A DNA stretch of 64,000 nt from Pseudomonas sp. AOB-7 (lineage in GTDB: Bacteria > Pseudomonadota > Gammaproteobacteria > Pseudomonadales > Pseudomonadaceae), in NCBI RefSeq assembly GCF_003696305.1, contig NZ_RFFK01000001.1, positions 434,001-498,000 of the forward strand, written 5' to 3'. Both the position numbers and the translations under genes were made by a program. Positions 27,127 through 37,361 of this stretch are shown piece by piece (the first letter of the stretch is position 1; the number at the start of each line of letters is the position of its first letter). Below the pieces are notes generated by a model, which made no database searches, was not told the origin of the DNA, and saw nothing but the letters and a program-made list of their open reading frames with translations.

Positions 27127-27145
27127 GTTCATTTCAGCGGATGGC

Positions 27146-30100
27146 TCAGGCGCTCTGCGCCAGGTCCATCAGCTCGCGGTTGGCCACCGCGTACATGGCA
27201 TAGTCGGTGCCGGTGGCCGCGCGCAGCTCGGCCAGCATCAGCTTCCAGCGCTCGACCAGGCGGTGGTGCTGCTCCAGCCACAGCGCCACCCGCGCCTCGA
27301 TCTCCTGCGGGCCGTCGGCCATCTGCAGCACCGACACGGTGATCGCACGCTGCTGCCAGTCGAGGTCGTCGCGGAAGGCTTCGCGGGCCAGCGCCTGCCA
27401 GTTGTTTTCCACCGGCAGGCCGGTGATCTGCTGCAGGTACCAGGACAGCTCCAGCGCGCCGCCGACGGCGAAGTAGGCGGTGGCCACCTCGCTGGCGTCC
27501 TTGCCGGTGACGTCCGCCGCCTCGATGATCGGCAGCAGGGTGTACAGGTGGCTGGTGCCGGCCACCACGCGCGCCAGTTCCTCCGGCGTACCCGCCTCGA
27601 CGAAGCTCTGATAGCGCGCCAGCCACTGCTCACGCGCCGGGCCTTCGAGCAGCTCGTCCAGGCGCCCGACCAGCGCCTCGATGCGCGGCGCGAAGTGCGC
27701 CACGTCGCGGGCGGCGTCCAGCTCGTTGCGTCGGCTGCGCAGGAACCAGCGGGTGGCGCGGCGGCCCAGACGCATCAGCTCGTCCATCAGCTGCAGCTGC
27801 AGCTCGGCCGGCACCTTGTAGTCCAGCGCCTCGATCTGCGCCCACCAGTGCGGCAGGCGGAACAGGTCGCGGACGATCACATAGGCGCCGGCGACGTTGG
27901 CCGCGCTCATGCCGGTGGACTCCTTCAGGCGCTGCACGAAGGTGATGCCCATATGGTTGACCAGGTCGTTGGCGATCTGCGTGCTGACGATCTCGCGCTT
28001 GAGGCGATGGCGGCGCATGGCGTCGCCGAACTTCGCGCTGAGCACCGCCGGGAAGGCGGTCTCCATCTCGCGCGCCAGGTAGTCGTCGTCTGGCACCAGG
28101 GACTTGAGCAGCGATTCCTTGAGGTCGATCTTGCTGTAGGAGATCAGCACCGACAGCTCCGGCCGGGTCAGGCCCTGGCCGTTGGCGGCGCGCTCGTTGA
28201 GCGTTTCGTCGCTGGGCAGGAACTCCAGCGCCCGGTCCAGCTTGCCGGCGCCCTCCAGGGCGTTCATCAGGCGCTTGTACTCGCCGACCCGCTCACGGGC
28301 GCGGCGCTCGGCCAGCGACAGCGCCTGGGTCTGCTTGTAGTTGTTGCCCAACACCAGCTCGGAGACGTCGTCGGTCATCTCCACCAGCAGCTTGTTGCGC
28401 TGCTTCTCGGTCATATCGCCGGCGGAGACGATTTCGCCGAGCAGGATCTTGATATTGACCTCGTGGTCGGAGCAGTCCACACCGCCGGCGTTGTCGATAA
28501 AGTCGGTGTTGCTCGCTCCTCCATTGAGACCGTATTCCACGCGCCCCAACTGAGTCATGCCCAGGTTGCCGCCCTCGCCCACCACCTTGGCGCGCAGCTC
28601 GCAGCCGTCCACGCGCAGGGCGTCGTTGGCCTTGTCGCCGACGTCGGCGTGGCTTTCCTTGCTGGATTTCACGTAGGTGCCGATGCCGCCGTTCCACAGC
28701 AGGTCGACCGGCGCCTTGAGCAGCGCATTGAGCAGCTCGGTCGGCGCCAGCTTGTCGGCGGCGATATCGAAGCGCGCCTTCATCTGCGGGCTGATGGCGA
28801 TGCTCTTGGCGCTGCGCAGGAAGATGCCGCCGCCCTCGGAGATCAGCCCCGCGTCGTAGTCGGCCCAGCTCGAGCGCGGCAGATCGAACAGGCGCTTGCG
28901 CTCGGCGAAGCTCTTGGCCGCGTCCGGATTGGGGTCGATGAAGATGTGCAGGTGGTTGAAGGCGGCCACCAGCTGCAGCTTGTCCGACAGCAGCATGCCG
29001 TTGCCGAACACGTCGCCGGCCATGTCGCCGATGCCGATCACCGTGACGCTGTCCTTCTGCACGTCGATGCCGCGCTCGCGGAAGTGGCGCTGCACGCTGA
29101 CCCAGCCGCCCTTGGCGGTGATGCCCATGCCCTTGTGGTCGTAACCGGCCGAGCCGCCGGAGGCGAAGGCGTCGCCCAGCCAGAAACCATATTCCGCCGC
29201 AATCCCGTTGGCGATGTCGGAGAAGGTCGCGGTGCCCTTGTCGGCCGCCACCACCAGGTAGGGGTCGTCGGCGTCGTGGCGCACCACGCTCACCGGCGGC
29301 ACCACGGCGCCGTCCTTGAGGTTGTCGGTGATGTCGAGCAGGCCGCTGATGAAGATGCGGTAGCAGGCGATGCCCTCGGCCAGTACCTCGTCGCGGCTAC
29401 CGCCGACCGGCATCTTGCGCGGCACGAAGCCGCCCTTGGCGCCCATCGGCACGATCACCGCGTTCTTCACCTGCTGCGCCTTGACCAGGCCGAGCACCTC
29501 GGTGCGGAAGTCCTCCTCGCGGTCCGACCAGCGCAGGCCGCCGCGGGCGACGTCGCCGAAACGCAGGTGCACGCCCTCGACGCGCGGGCTGTAGACGAAG
29601 ATCTCGAACTTCGGCGTCGGCCGCGGAATCTCCGGAATCGCTCGCGGGTTGAGCTTGAAGCTGAAATAGCTCTTCGCCGCGCCGCTGGCGTCGGCCTGGT
29701 AGAAGTTGGTGCGCAGGGTGGCCTTGATCAGGTCCAGGTAGCGCCGCAGGATGCGGTCTTCGTTGAGCACCGCGACGTTGTCCAGGGCGGCGAGGATGGC
29801 CTGCTCGAGTTTCTGCTGCTTGTCTTCCAGGTCCTCGGCGGCGAGCTTGCGCGCCAGGTAGAAGCGGGTGCGGAACAGGCGCACCAGCTCCTTGGCGATA
29901 TCGGCGTGGTTGACCAGGGTGGCGGCAATGTAGCTCAGGTCGAAGCCCAGGCGGATCTGCTTGAGGTAGCGCGCGTAGGCGCGCAGCAGGGCGACGTCGC
30001 GCCAGGGCATGGCGGCGGTCAGCACCAGGCGGTTGAAGGCGTCGTTCTCGGCATCACCGCCGACGATATGGATAAAGGCGTCCTGCAGGGTGTCGTTGAG

Positions 30101-31987
30101 CTGCTGGATGTCGACGTTGAGGCCTTCGGCGTAGGTGAAGGCGAAGTCGTGGATCCAGAACTCGCGGCCGTCGACGCGGCGCAGCTTGTAGGGGAACTCG
30201 CCGAGCACGCGCAGGCCGAGGTTCTCCAGGATCGGCAGGACGTCCGACAGCGGCAGCGGCGTGTCGGCGTGGTACAGCTTGCAGTGCAGTTGCTGGTCGC
30301 CCTGCGCCAGCGGCTGGTAGAAGCTCATCACCAGCGGTTTGTCGTTGCTCAGGCTGAGCAGGTGCTGCATGTCCACCACCGCCGAGTGCGGGGCGAAACG
30401 CTCGCGGTAGCCGGCCGGGAAGCCGCCGGGGAACTCGGCCAGGACGTTGGTGCCCTGGGCCTCGCCGAGGCTTTCCACCATCAGGCTGACATAGTCATCC
30501 TTCCACGAGCGGCAGGCCTGGATGACTTCCTTCTCCAGACGCACGGGGTCGATCTGGGTCTTGTTCTTCGGGTCGACGCGCAGGATGAACTGCACCCGCG
30601 CCAGCACCGACTCGGAAAAGAAGGTCCAGAACTCGCAATCGGTGGCCTGCAGGCGCTCCATCAGCACCTGCTGGATCTTCATCCGGGTTTCGGTGGAGTA
30701 GACGTCGCGCGGCACGTAGGCCAGGCAGTAGCAGAAGCGGCCGTAGGGGTCGCGGCGCAGGAACACGCGAATCTTGTTGCGCTCCTGGATCTGCACGATG
30801 GCCAGGGCGGTGGCGAACAGGTCGTCCACCGGGGTCTGGAACAGGTCGTCGCGCGGCAGCACTTCCAACACCTGGGCCAGTTCCTTACCCAGGTGGGCGC
30901 TGCTGTCGAAGCCGGAGCGTTGTTTGATCACGTCCACCTTGCGGCGGATATAGGGGATGTTCCACACGCTCTCGGCGTACACCGCCGAGGTGTACAGGCC
31001 CATGAAGCGGCATTCCTTGACCACATTGCCCTTGGCGTCCAGCTCGCGGATCGAGACGAAGTCCGGGTAGGCCGGCCGGTGCACGCGGCTGGGCACGGCG
31101 GCCTTGGCGAACGACAGCAGCTGCGGCTCGCGCAGGTAGGCCACCGCTTCCGGCTCGATGTGCAGTTCCTCGGCCTTGAGCCCGCTGCGCAGGCGCTTGG
31201 ACAGGCCGAGCAGGGATTTCTCGTCGTAAACCAGGGTGCCGCCGTCGGCGCTCGGCGTCACGGTGAACTCCTCGTAGCCGAGGAAGGTGAAGTGGTTGTC
31301 CAGCAGCCAACCGAGAAACACCTTGACCTCGTCCAGCTCGGCCTTGTCCACCTTGAGCTTGGCGCGGTCTAGCCAGGCCAGCAGCTCGCGGGCCTTGGCC
31401 TTCATCGGCTGGAAGTCGGCGACGCTCATGCGCACGTCGCCGAACACCTCGTGAATGGCCTTCTCCAGGGTCTTCAGCTCACCGGCGCTGGCGCAGCGGT
31501 CGATCTCCAGGAACATCAGCGCTTCCTGCAGCACGCCCTCGCCCTGGCTGCCCTTGGGCAGGATCTCCAGCAGCTCGCCGTTCTTGTCGCGGCGCACGCT
31601 GAACACGCTGTTCTGCAGGGTGTGGATGCTGTAGCCGCGACGGTTCAGTTCCATGCGCACCGAGTCGACCAGGAACGGGATATCGCCATGCAGGATCTCC
31701 ACCGCGGTGTGGGTCGACTGCCAGCCGTGCTTCTCGTAGTCGGGGTTGAACGCGCGTACCTGCGGTTTGCCGTGATCGAAACGCTCCAGCATGCGCCAGG
31801 CCGACAGGGTGCAGCCGACCAGGTCGGACAGGCGCCGCTGGGTCAGCTCCTCGAGGGCGATGATGCCGAAGAATTGTTCGGCGAACAGCGCCACTTGTGG
31901 CAGCGCCTGCTCGCTCACGTGCTGCGCCAGCGCCGCTTGCAGTTGATGCTGGAAGTCGGCTTTGCTGGCCGCCGTAAAGAACGCCAT
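27146..31987 (-). CDS. gdhB: NAD-specific glutamate dehydrogenase, about 180-kDa class
   Basis: A 1613-residue enzyme that oxidatively deaminates glutamate to 2-oxoglutarate with NAD+. Its size and sequence fit the large GDH class (P. aeruginosa GdhB about 1620 residues). The N-terminal 600 residues hold regulatory ACT-like modules. The dehydrogenase core (about 700-1200) has VPMGAKGGFVPRKMPVGG with the catalytic Lys region, MGAKGG/KGMGITAKGGWVSVQRHF, and GIGDMAGDVFGNGML at the nucleotide-binding fold. A C-terminal helical region follows. TGGAGC precedes the ATG at 31987; upstream codons are not conserved. The family is known to be activated allosterically by arginine/aspartate-type ligands. 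It is monocistronic, with its own terminator. Confidence 0.96.
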   Translation of the reverse strand: MAFFTAASKADFQHQLQAALAQHVSEQALPQVALFAEQFFGIIALEELTQRRLSDLVGCTLSAWRMLERFDHGKPQVRAFNPDYEKHGWQSTHTAVEILHGDIPFLVDSVRMELNRRGYSIHTLQNSVFSVRRDKNGELLEILPKGSQGEGVLQEALMFLEIDRCASAGELKTLEKAIHEVFGDVRMSVADFQPMKAKARELLAWLDRAKLKVDKAELDEVKVFLGWLLDNHFTFLGYEEFTVTPSADGGTLVYDEKSLLGLSKRLRSGLKAEELHIEPEAVAYLREPQLLSFAKAAVPSRVHRPAYPDFVSIRELDAKGNVVKECRFMGLYTSAVYAESVWNIPYIRRKVDVIKQRSGFDSSAHLGKELAQVLEVLPRDDLFQTPVDDLFATALAIVQIQERNKIRVFLRRDPYGRFCYCLAYVPRDVYSTETRMKIQQVLMERLQATDCEFWTFFSESVLARVQFILRVDPKNKTQIDPVRLEKEVIQACRSWKDDYVSLMVESLGEAQGTNVLAEFPGGFPAGYRERFAPHSAVVDMQHLLSLSNDKPLVMSFYQPLAQGDQQLHCKLYHADTPLPLSDVLPILENLGLRVLGEFPYKLRRVDGREFWIHDFAFTYAEGLNVDIQQLNDTLQDAFIHIVGGDAENDAFNRLVLTAAMPWRDVALLRAYARYLKQIRLGFDLSYIAATLVNHADIAKELVRLFRTRFYLARKLAAEDLEDKQQKLEQAILAALDNVAVLNEDRILRRYLDLIKATLRTNFYQADASGAAKSYFSFKLNPRAIPEIPRPTPKFEIFVYSPRVEGVHLRFGDVARGGLRWSDREEDFRTEVLGLVKAQQVKNAVIVPMGAKGGFVPRKMPVGGSRDEVLAEGIACYRIFISGLLDITDNLKDGAVVPPVSVVRHDADDPYLVVAADKGTATFSDIANGIAAEYGFWLGDAFASGGSAGYDHKGMGITAKGGWVSVQRHFRERGIDVQKDSVTVIGIGDMAGDVFGNGMLLSDKLQLVAAFNHLHIFIDPNPDAAKSFAERKRLFDLPRSSWADYDAGLISEGGGIFLRSAKSIAISPQMKARFDIAADKLAPTELLNALLKAPVDLLWNGGIGTYVKSSKESHADVGDKANDALRVDGCELRAKVVGEGGNLGMTQLGRVEYGLNGGASNTDFIDNAGGVDCSDHEVNIKILLGEIVSAGDMTEKQRNKLLVEMTDDVSELVLGNNYKQTQALSLAERRARERVGEYKRLMNALEGAGKLDRALEFLPSDETLNERAANGQGLTRPELSVLISYSKIDLKESLLKSLVPDDDYLAREMETAFPAVLSAKFGDAMRRHRLKREIVSTQIANDLVNHMGITFVQRLKESTGMSAANVAGAYVIVRDLFRLPHWWAQIEALDYKVPAELQLQLMDELMRLGRRATRWFLRSRRNELDAARDVAHFAPRIEALVGRLDELLEGPAREQWLARYQSFVEAGTPEELARVVAGTSHLYTLLPIIEAADVTGKDASEVATAYFAVGGALELSWYLQQITGLPVENNWQALAREAFRDDLDWQQRAITVSVLQMADGPQEIEARVALWLEQHHRLVERWKLMLAELRAATGTDYAMYAVANRELMDLAQSA

Positions 31988-32154
31988 GGTTGTGCTCCAT
32001 TTTCGACTGGGGGCGTGAAGAGGTGGGGGTGACCGTCGCCACAAGGTTATGGATCAACGTTAGTCTAGGTGACCGCGATTGCATTAAAGTGGCGGTCCCA
32101 GAACCCCGGCGAAGTCTTCGACTCGCCGGTCACTCTCGCCGGATGAGCTTAACG

Positions 32155-33114
<960 letters not shown>

Positions 33115-33138
33115 ATGCGCACCCCTGGCCGCACTGCC

Positions 33139-33159
33139 GTAGCCCGGATGCAATCCGGG
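33139..33159. repeat. GTAGCCCGGATGCAATCCGGG repeat
   Basis: A short palindromic unit (CCCGGAT-GCA-ATCCGGG, with GTAG 5' end) in the 60-bp gap between moxR and the DUF58 gene. Confidence 0.65.
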
Positions 33160-33174
33160 AACGCCCCCTAGACC

Positions 33175-34122
33175 ATGTCCAGCCCCGCCGGCGCCAATGC
33201 CATCCACCTCGATCTCGCCGAGCTGATCGAGATGCGCCATCGCGTGCATGAGGTGCCGCTGTTCTCCACCCCGGCGCGGCGCAGCCCGCTGATCGGCCTG
33301 CACCACTCCAAGCTGCGCGGGCGCGGCGTCGACTTCGACCAGGTGCGCGTCTACCAGGCCGGCGACGACGTGCGCAACATCGACTGGCGCGTCACCGCGC
33401 GCACCCAGGAACCGCACACCAAGCTGTTCCACGAGGAGCGCGAGCGGCCCATCTTCATCCTCGCCGAACAGAGCCAGCGGCTGTTCTTCGGCTCCGGGCA
33501 GTGCTTCAAGTCGGTGCTCGCCGCCCGCGCCGCGGCGCTGGTCGGCTGGGCCGCGCTGGCGCACAACGACCGCATCGGCGGCCTGGTGTTCGCCGACACC
33601 GAGCACCACGAGGTCAAGCCGCGGCGCAGCAAGCAGAGCCTGCTGCAACTGCTCAACCTGCTGGCCCGCGCCAACCAGGCGCTGGGCCCCGACGCTCCGC
33701 CCGGCGCCGCGCGCGACACGCTCGGCCTGGCCCTGCGCCGCGCCCGCGAGGTGCTGCGCCCCGGCAGCCTGGTCATAGTGCTGTGCGACGAGCGCGCGCT
33801 GAACGACAACGCCGAGCAGCAGCTGGCCCTGCTCGCCCGCCACACCGACCTGCTGCTGCTGCCGCTGTCCGACCCGCTCGACCACGCCCTGCCGGCCGCC
33901 GGCCTGCTGCGCTTCACCCAGGGCGGCGCGCTGCTGGAACTCGACACCCATAACGGCGACCTGCGCCAGGCCTATCGCGCCCAGGCGCAGGCCCGCGAGG
34001 CGCGCTGGCAACGCCTGGCGCAGAAGCTCGGTGTGCCGCTGCTGCCGCTGAGTACCCAGGTCGAGCTGATCGAACAGCTGCAGGAACTGCTCAGCGCCCT
34101 GCGCCCGAGGAAGGCGCCATGA
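33175..34122 (+). CDS. DUF58-family protein of the MoxR-Bat operon
   Basis: A 315-residue DUF58 protein with a degenerate von Willebrand A-like fold in its C-terminal half. The signature RxYxxGDDVRNIDWRVTARTQEPHTKLFHEERERP (shown by QVRVYQAGDDVRNIDW) is intact near residues 57-75. There is no membrane segment. DUF58 proteins accompany MoxR ATPases almost everywhere, presumably as substrate adaptors; the mechanism is unknown. Its end overlaps the next gene by 4 bp (ATGA). Confidence 0.88.
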   Translation: MSSPAGANAIHLDLAELIEMRHRVHEVPLFSTPARRSPLIGLHHSKLRGRGVDFDQVRVYQAGDDVRNIDWRVTARTQEPHTKLFHEERERPIFILAEQSQRLFFGSGQCFKSVLAARAAALVGWAALAHNDRIGGLVFADTEHHEVKPRRSKQSLLQLLNLLARANQALGPDAPPGAARDTLGLALRRAREVLRPGSLVIVLCDERALNDNAEQQLALLARHTDLLLLPLSDPLDHALPAAGLLRFTQGGALLELDTHNGDLRQAYRAQAQAREARWQRLAQKLGVPLLPLSTQVELIEQLQELLSALRPRKAP

Positions 34123-34613
34123 ATCCGCTCGACCAGCTGCAGCCCTTGATCGACCCGCCGCCGGTGCCCTGGTGGCCGCCGGCACCCGGCTGGTGGCTGC
34201 TGGCCGTGCTGCTGCCGCTGGCCGGCTGGGGCCTGTGGCGCCTGCTGCGGCGCTGGCGCGTCCGCCGCCGCCAGGTGCGCGCCGAGGCACCGCTGGAGCC
34301 GCTGCGCCAGGCCGCCCTGGCGGAGCTGGCGCAACTGCGCAAACCCTACGACGGCGCCCCGGCCGGGCCCTGGCTGCAGCAGCTCAACGCCCTGCTCAAG
34401 CGCCTGTGCCGCGAACGCTATCCGGACAGCCACAGCCACGTGCTGAGCAGTCGCGCCTGGCTGGCCTTCCTCGACAACCGCTGCCCGGCCGCCGGCCTGA
34501 CGCGCTGGATGGTGCTGGTCGAAGGCGCCTACAAGCCGCAGTGCACGCTCAGCGACAAGGCCATCGACGAGCTCGAGCAGGCCGTCGCCACCTGGATTCG
34601 CAAGCATGTTTGA
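34119..34613 (+). CDS. DUF4381-family membrane protein
   Basis: A 164-residue protein with a proline-rich N-terminus (DPPPVPWWPPAPGWW), one membrane helix (about residues 26-46) followed by an Arg-rich stop-transfer stretch, and a helical cytoplasmic domain. This layout is that of DUF4381 proteins found only between DUF58 and VWA genes of MoxR operons. It overlaps the neighbouring genes by 4 and 8 bp, so expression is stoichiometrically coupled. Function unknown. Confidence 0.82.
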   Translation: MNPLDQLQPLIDPPPVPWWPPAPGWWLLAVLLPLAGWGLWRLLRRWRVRRRQVRAEAPLEPLRQAALAELAQLRKPYDGAPAGPWLQQLNALLKRLCRERYPDSHSHVLSSRAWLAFLDNRCPAAGLTRWMVLVEGAYKPQCTLSDKAIDELEQAVATWIRKHV

Positions 34614-35610
34614 GTTCGCCTGGCCCTGGGTCTTCGCCCTCGCCCCACTACCCTGGCTGCTGCGCCTGCTGCTGCCGGCCGCCGACAGCGGCGACGCGGC
34701 GCTGCGCGTGACCTTTCTCGACGAGCTGCAGGCGCTCAGCGGCCGCCGCGCCCGCGCCGGCCTGCCGAGCTGGCGCCAGCAGGCGCCGCTGGCCCTGCTC
34801 TGGCTCCTGCTGCTGTGCGCCGCGGCCCGCCCGCAATGGGTCGGCGAGCCGCTGCCGCTGCCGGCCAGCGGCCGCGACCTGCTGCTGGCGGTGGATGTCT
34901 CCGGCTCCATGGATTACGCCGACATGCTCTGGGACGACGAGCCGATCAGCCGCCTGGAACTGGTCAAGCGCCTGCTCGGCGACTTCATCGAGGACCGCCG
35001 CGGCGATCGGGTCGGCCTGATCCTGTTCGGCAGCCAGGCCTACCTGCAGGCGCCGCTGACCTTCGACCGCCACACGGTGCGCACCTGGCTGGACGAGGCG
35101 CTGATCGGCATCGCCGGCAAGAACACCGCCATCGGCGACGCCATCGGCCTGGCCGTCAAGCGCCTGCGCCAGCGCCCGGCGCAGAGCCGCGTGCTGGTGC
35201 TGATCACCGATGGCGCCAACAACGGCGGCGAGATCGAACCGCTGACCGCCGCACAACTGGCCGCCGAGGAAGGCGTGCGCATCTACACCATCGGCATCGG
35301 CGCCGATCCGCAGCAAAGCGGCGTGCTCGGTGCGCTCGGCTTCAGCACCCTCGACCTGGACGAAACCAGCCTGCGCGCCATCGCCGACGCCACCGGCGGC
35401 GAGTACTTCCGCGCGCGCAGCCAGGCCGAGCTGAGCCAGATCGAGCTGACCCTGGACCGTCTCGAACCGGTCGCCCAGCAACCCACCCTGGCCCGCCCGG
35501 CCCGGGCGCTGTACGCCTGGCCGCTGGCCCTGACACTGCTCGGCAGCCTGCTGCTGGCCAGCCGCACGCTCTGGCCGGACCTGCCGCAACGCTTGCGGAG
35601 GCGGGCATGA
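34606..35610 (+). CDS. BatA-like von Willebrand A-domain membrane protein
   Basis: A 334-residue protein with membrane helices at both ends (about 4-20 and 65-80 N-terminal, 300-320 C-terminal) and a VWA domain between them exposed to the periplasm. The metal-ion-dependent adhesion site is intact: D97VSGS101 (LLAVDVSGSMDYADMLW), a Thr in QAPLTFDRHT, and ITDGANNGG. In Bacteroides the Bat proteins confer oxygen tolerance. It works with the next VWA protein, encoded with a 4-bp overlap. Confidence 0.9.
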   Translation: MFEFAWPWVFALAPLPWLLRLLLPAADSGDAALRVTFLDELQALSGRRARAGLPSWRQQAPLALLWLLLLCAAARPQWVGEPLPLPASGRDLLLAVDVSGSMDYADMLWDDEPISRLELVKRLLGDFIEDRRGDRVGLILFGSQAYLQAPLTFDRHTVRTWLDEALIGIAGKNTAIGDAIGLAVKRLRQRPAQSRVLVLITDGANNGGEIEPLTAAQLAAEEGVRIYTIGIGADPQQSGVLGALGFSTLDLDETSLRAIADATGGEYFRARSQAELSQIELTLDRLEPVAQQPTLARPARALYAWPLALTLLGSLLLASRTLWPDLPQRLRRRA

Positions 35611-37361
35611 GCCTGCTCTGGCCGCAATGGCTGCGCCCGCTGTGGCTGCTGCTGGTGCCGCTGCTGGTCTGGCTGCTGTGGCGCCTGTGGCACCGCGAGC
35701 GGCAGAGCGGACGCTGGCAACTGCTGCTGCCGGCCGCCTTCCATCAGACCCTGCTGGCGGGCGGCAACGGCCGTGGCAGCCGGCTGCCCTGGCTGGCCCT
35801 CGGCCTGGCCTGGCTGCTGGCCGTGCTGGCGCTGCTCGGGCCGAGCTGGCAGCGCGTCGAGCAGAGCAACCAGAAACCGGCCGACCCGCTGCTGGTGCTG
35901 ATCGAACTGACGCCGCAGATGCTCGCCGCGGACGGCCCGCCGAACCGCCTGGAACAGGCCCGGCGCAAGCTGCTCGACCTGCTCGAAGCCCGGCGCGACG
36001 CGCAGACCGCGATCATCGTCTACGCCGGCAGCGCGCACAGCCTGGTGCCGCTGTCCGACGACCTGGCCACCAGCCGCAACCTGCTCGAAGCGCTGAAGCC
36101 CTCGCTGATGCCCGAACCGGGTCGGCGCGCCGATCTGGCCGTGGCGCGCGGCCTGCAGTTGCTCGAGCAGGCGCAACTGGGCCAGGGCCGCCTGCTGCTG
36201 ATCACCAGCGCCCTCGACGAGGAGGAACGCAGCGGCATCCGCCAGGCGCTGGAACGCCGTGCCACGCCGCTGCTGATCCTCGGCATCGGCAGCCGCGAAG
36301 GCGCGCCGGTGGTGCAGGAGGACGGCAGCTTCCTCAAGGACGAGCGCGGCGCCATCCTCATCCCGCGCCTGGACACGCCCGGCCTGCGCGAGGTCGCCGA
36401 GGCCCACGGCGGCCGCTACGCCCAGGCCCGCCTCGACGACGACGACCTGCGCCGCCTCGGCCTGCTCGATGGCCCGCAGGCGCTGCGTGCCGCCGGCGAG
36501 CCGACCCAGCTCGAGGCGCGGATCGACCAGGGCTACTGGCTGCTGCTGCCGCTGCTGCTCCTGGCCGCCTGCGCCGGGCGGCGCGGCTGGCTGTTCTGTC
36601 TGCCCCTGCTGCTGATGCTGCCGCCGCAGACCAGCCAGGCCGTGACGTTCGACGACCTGTGGCTGCGCCCGGACCAGCAGGGCCAGCGCCTGCTCCAGGC
36701 GCAGCGCCCGGCCGAGGCGGCGCAGCGCTTCGCCGATCCGCAGTGGCAGGGCAAGGCGCTGTACGAGGCCGGCGACTACGCCGCCGCCGCCGAGCGCTTC
36801 GCCCAGGGCGACGGCGCCGCCGACCACTACAACCGTGGCAACGCCCTGGCCAAGGGCGGCGAACTGGAGGCGGCGCTGGACGCCTACGAGCAGGCGCTGG
36901 AGCGCCAGCCCGAGCTGAGCGCGGCGCAGCACAACAAGGCCCTGGTCGAGGAGGCGCTGCGCCAGCGCCAAGCGCAGCAGCAGTCCGGCGACAACGCGCA
37001 AGCGCCACCGCCGAGCCAGGAGGCGGACAGCGGCGAGCCCAACGAGGCCCCGGCCGGCCAGGCTGCCGAGCCGCCGCCGAGCCAACCGGCGCAAGCGAAC
37101 CGCCCGGACGAAGCGGGCGACAACGGCGAGCCGCAGCCGGGCGAGAGTGACGACAACGCCGCCTCGACAGCGCCGGGCGACGAAGCAGCGGCGGATACCG
37201 GCACCGCCGAAGGCCCGCTGGCGGAAGAACAGCTGGGCTCGGCCGACGAGCGCCAGCAAGCGCTGGAACAATGGCTGCGACAGATTCCGGACGACCCGGC
37301 CGAGCTGTTGCGGCGAAAATTCTGGTACGAACAGCAACAGCGTCAGGAACCCTCCCGATGA
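35607..37361 (+). CDS. BatB/BatC-like protein: degenerate VWA plus TPR
   Basis: A 584-residue membrane protein: two N-terminal helices (about 8-28 and 58-76), a VWA-like domain (about 92-290), another helix pair (about 308-345), TPR units (about 375-445; GKALYEAGDYAAAAERF, HYNRGNALAKGGELEAALDAYEQALE), then a long Glu/Pro/Ala-rich linker and a C-terminal WLRQIPDDPAELLRRKF motif. It corresponds to BatB fused to BatC. The metal site DxSxS is not conserved: it reads E100LTPQ104, so divalent-metal binding through this motif is unlikely. It overlaps its neighbours by 4 bp on each side. Confidence 0.88.
   Translation: MSLLWPQWLRPLWLLLVPLLVWLLWRLWHRERQSGRWQLLLPAAFHQTLLAGGNGRGSRLPWLALGLAWLLAVLALLGPSWQRVEQSNQKPADPLLVLIELTPQMLAADGPPNRLEQARRKLLDLLEARRDAQTAIIVYAGSAHSLVPLSDDLATSRNLLEALKPSLMPEPGRRADLAVARGLQLLEQAQLGQGRLLLITSALDEEERSGIRQALERRATPLLILGIGSREGAPVVQEDGSFLKDERGAILIPRLDTPGLREVAEAHGGRYAQARLDDDDLRRLGLLDGPQALRAAGEPTQLEARIDQGYWLLLPLLLLAACAGRRGWLFCLPLLLMLPPQTSQAVTFDDLWLRPDQQGQRLLQAQRPAEAAQRFADPQWQGKALYEAGDYAAAAERFAQGDGAADHYNRGNALAKGGELEAALDAYEQALERQPELSAAQHNKALVEEALRQRQAQQQSGDNAQAPPPSQEADSGEPNEAPAGQAAEPPPSQPAQANRPDEAGDNGEPQPGESDDNAASTAPGDEAAADTGTAEGPLAEEQLGSADERQQALEQWLRQIPDDPAELLRRKFWYEQQQRQEPSR

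Noticed and set aside
27098..31372. Open plus-strand frame of about 1400 codons opposite gdhB, and a similar one at 47171-50713 opposite pepN
   Set aside because: Same artefact: both lie wholly antisense to well-conserved enzymes and their predicted products are compositionally abnormal.
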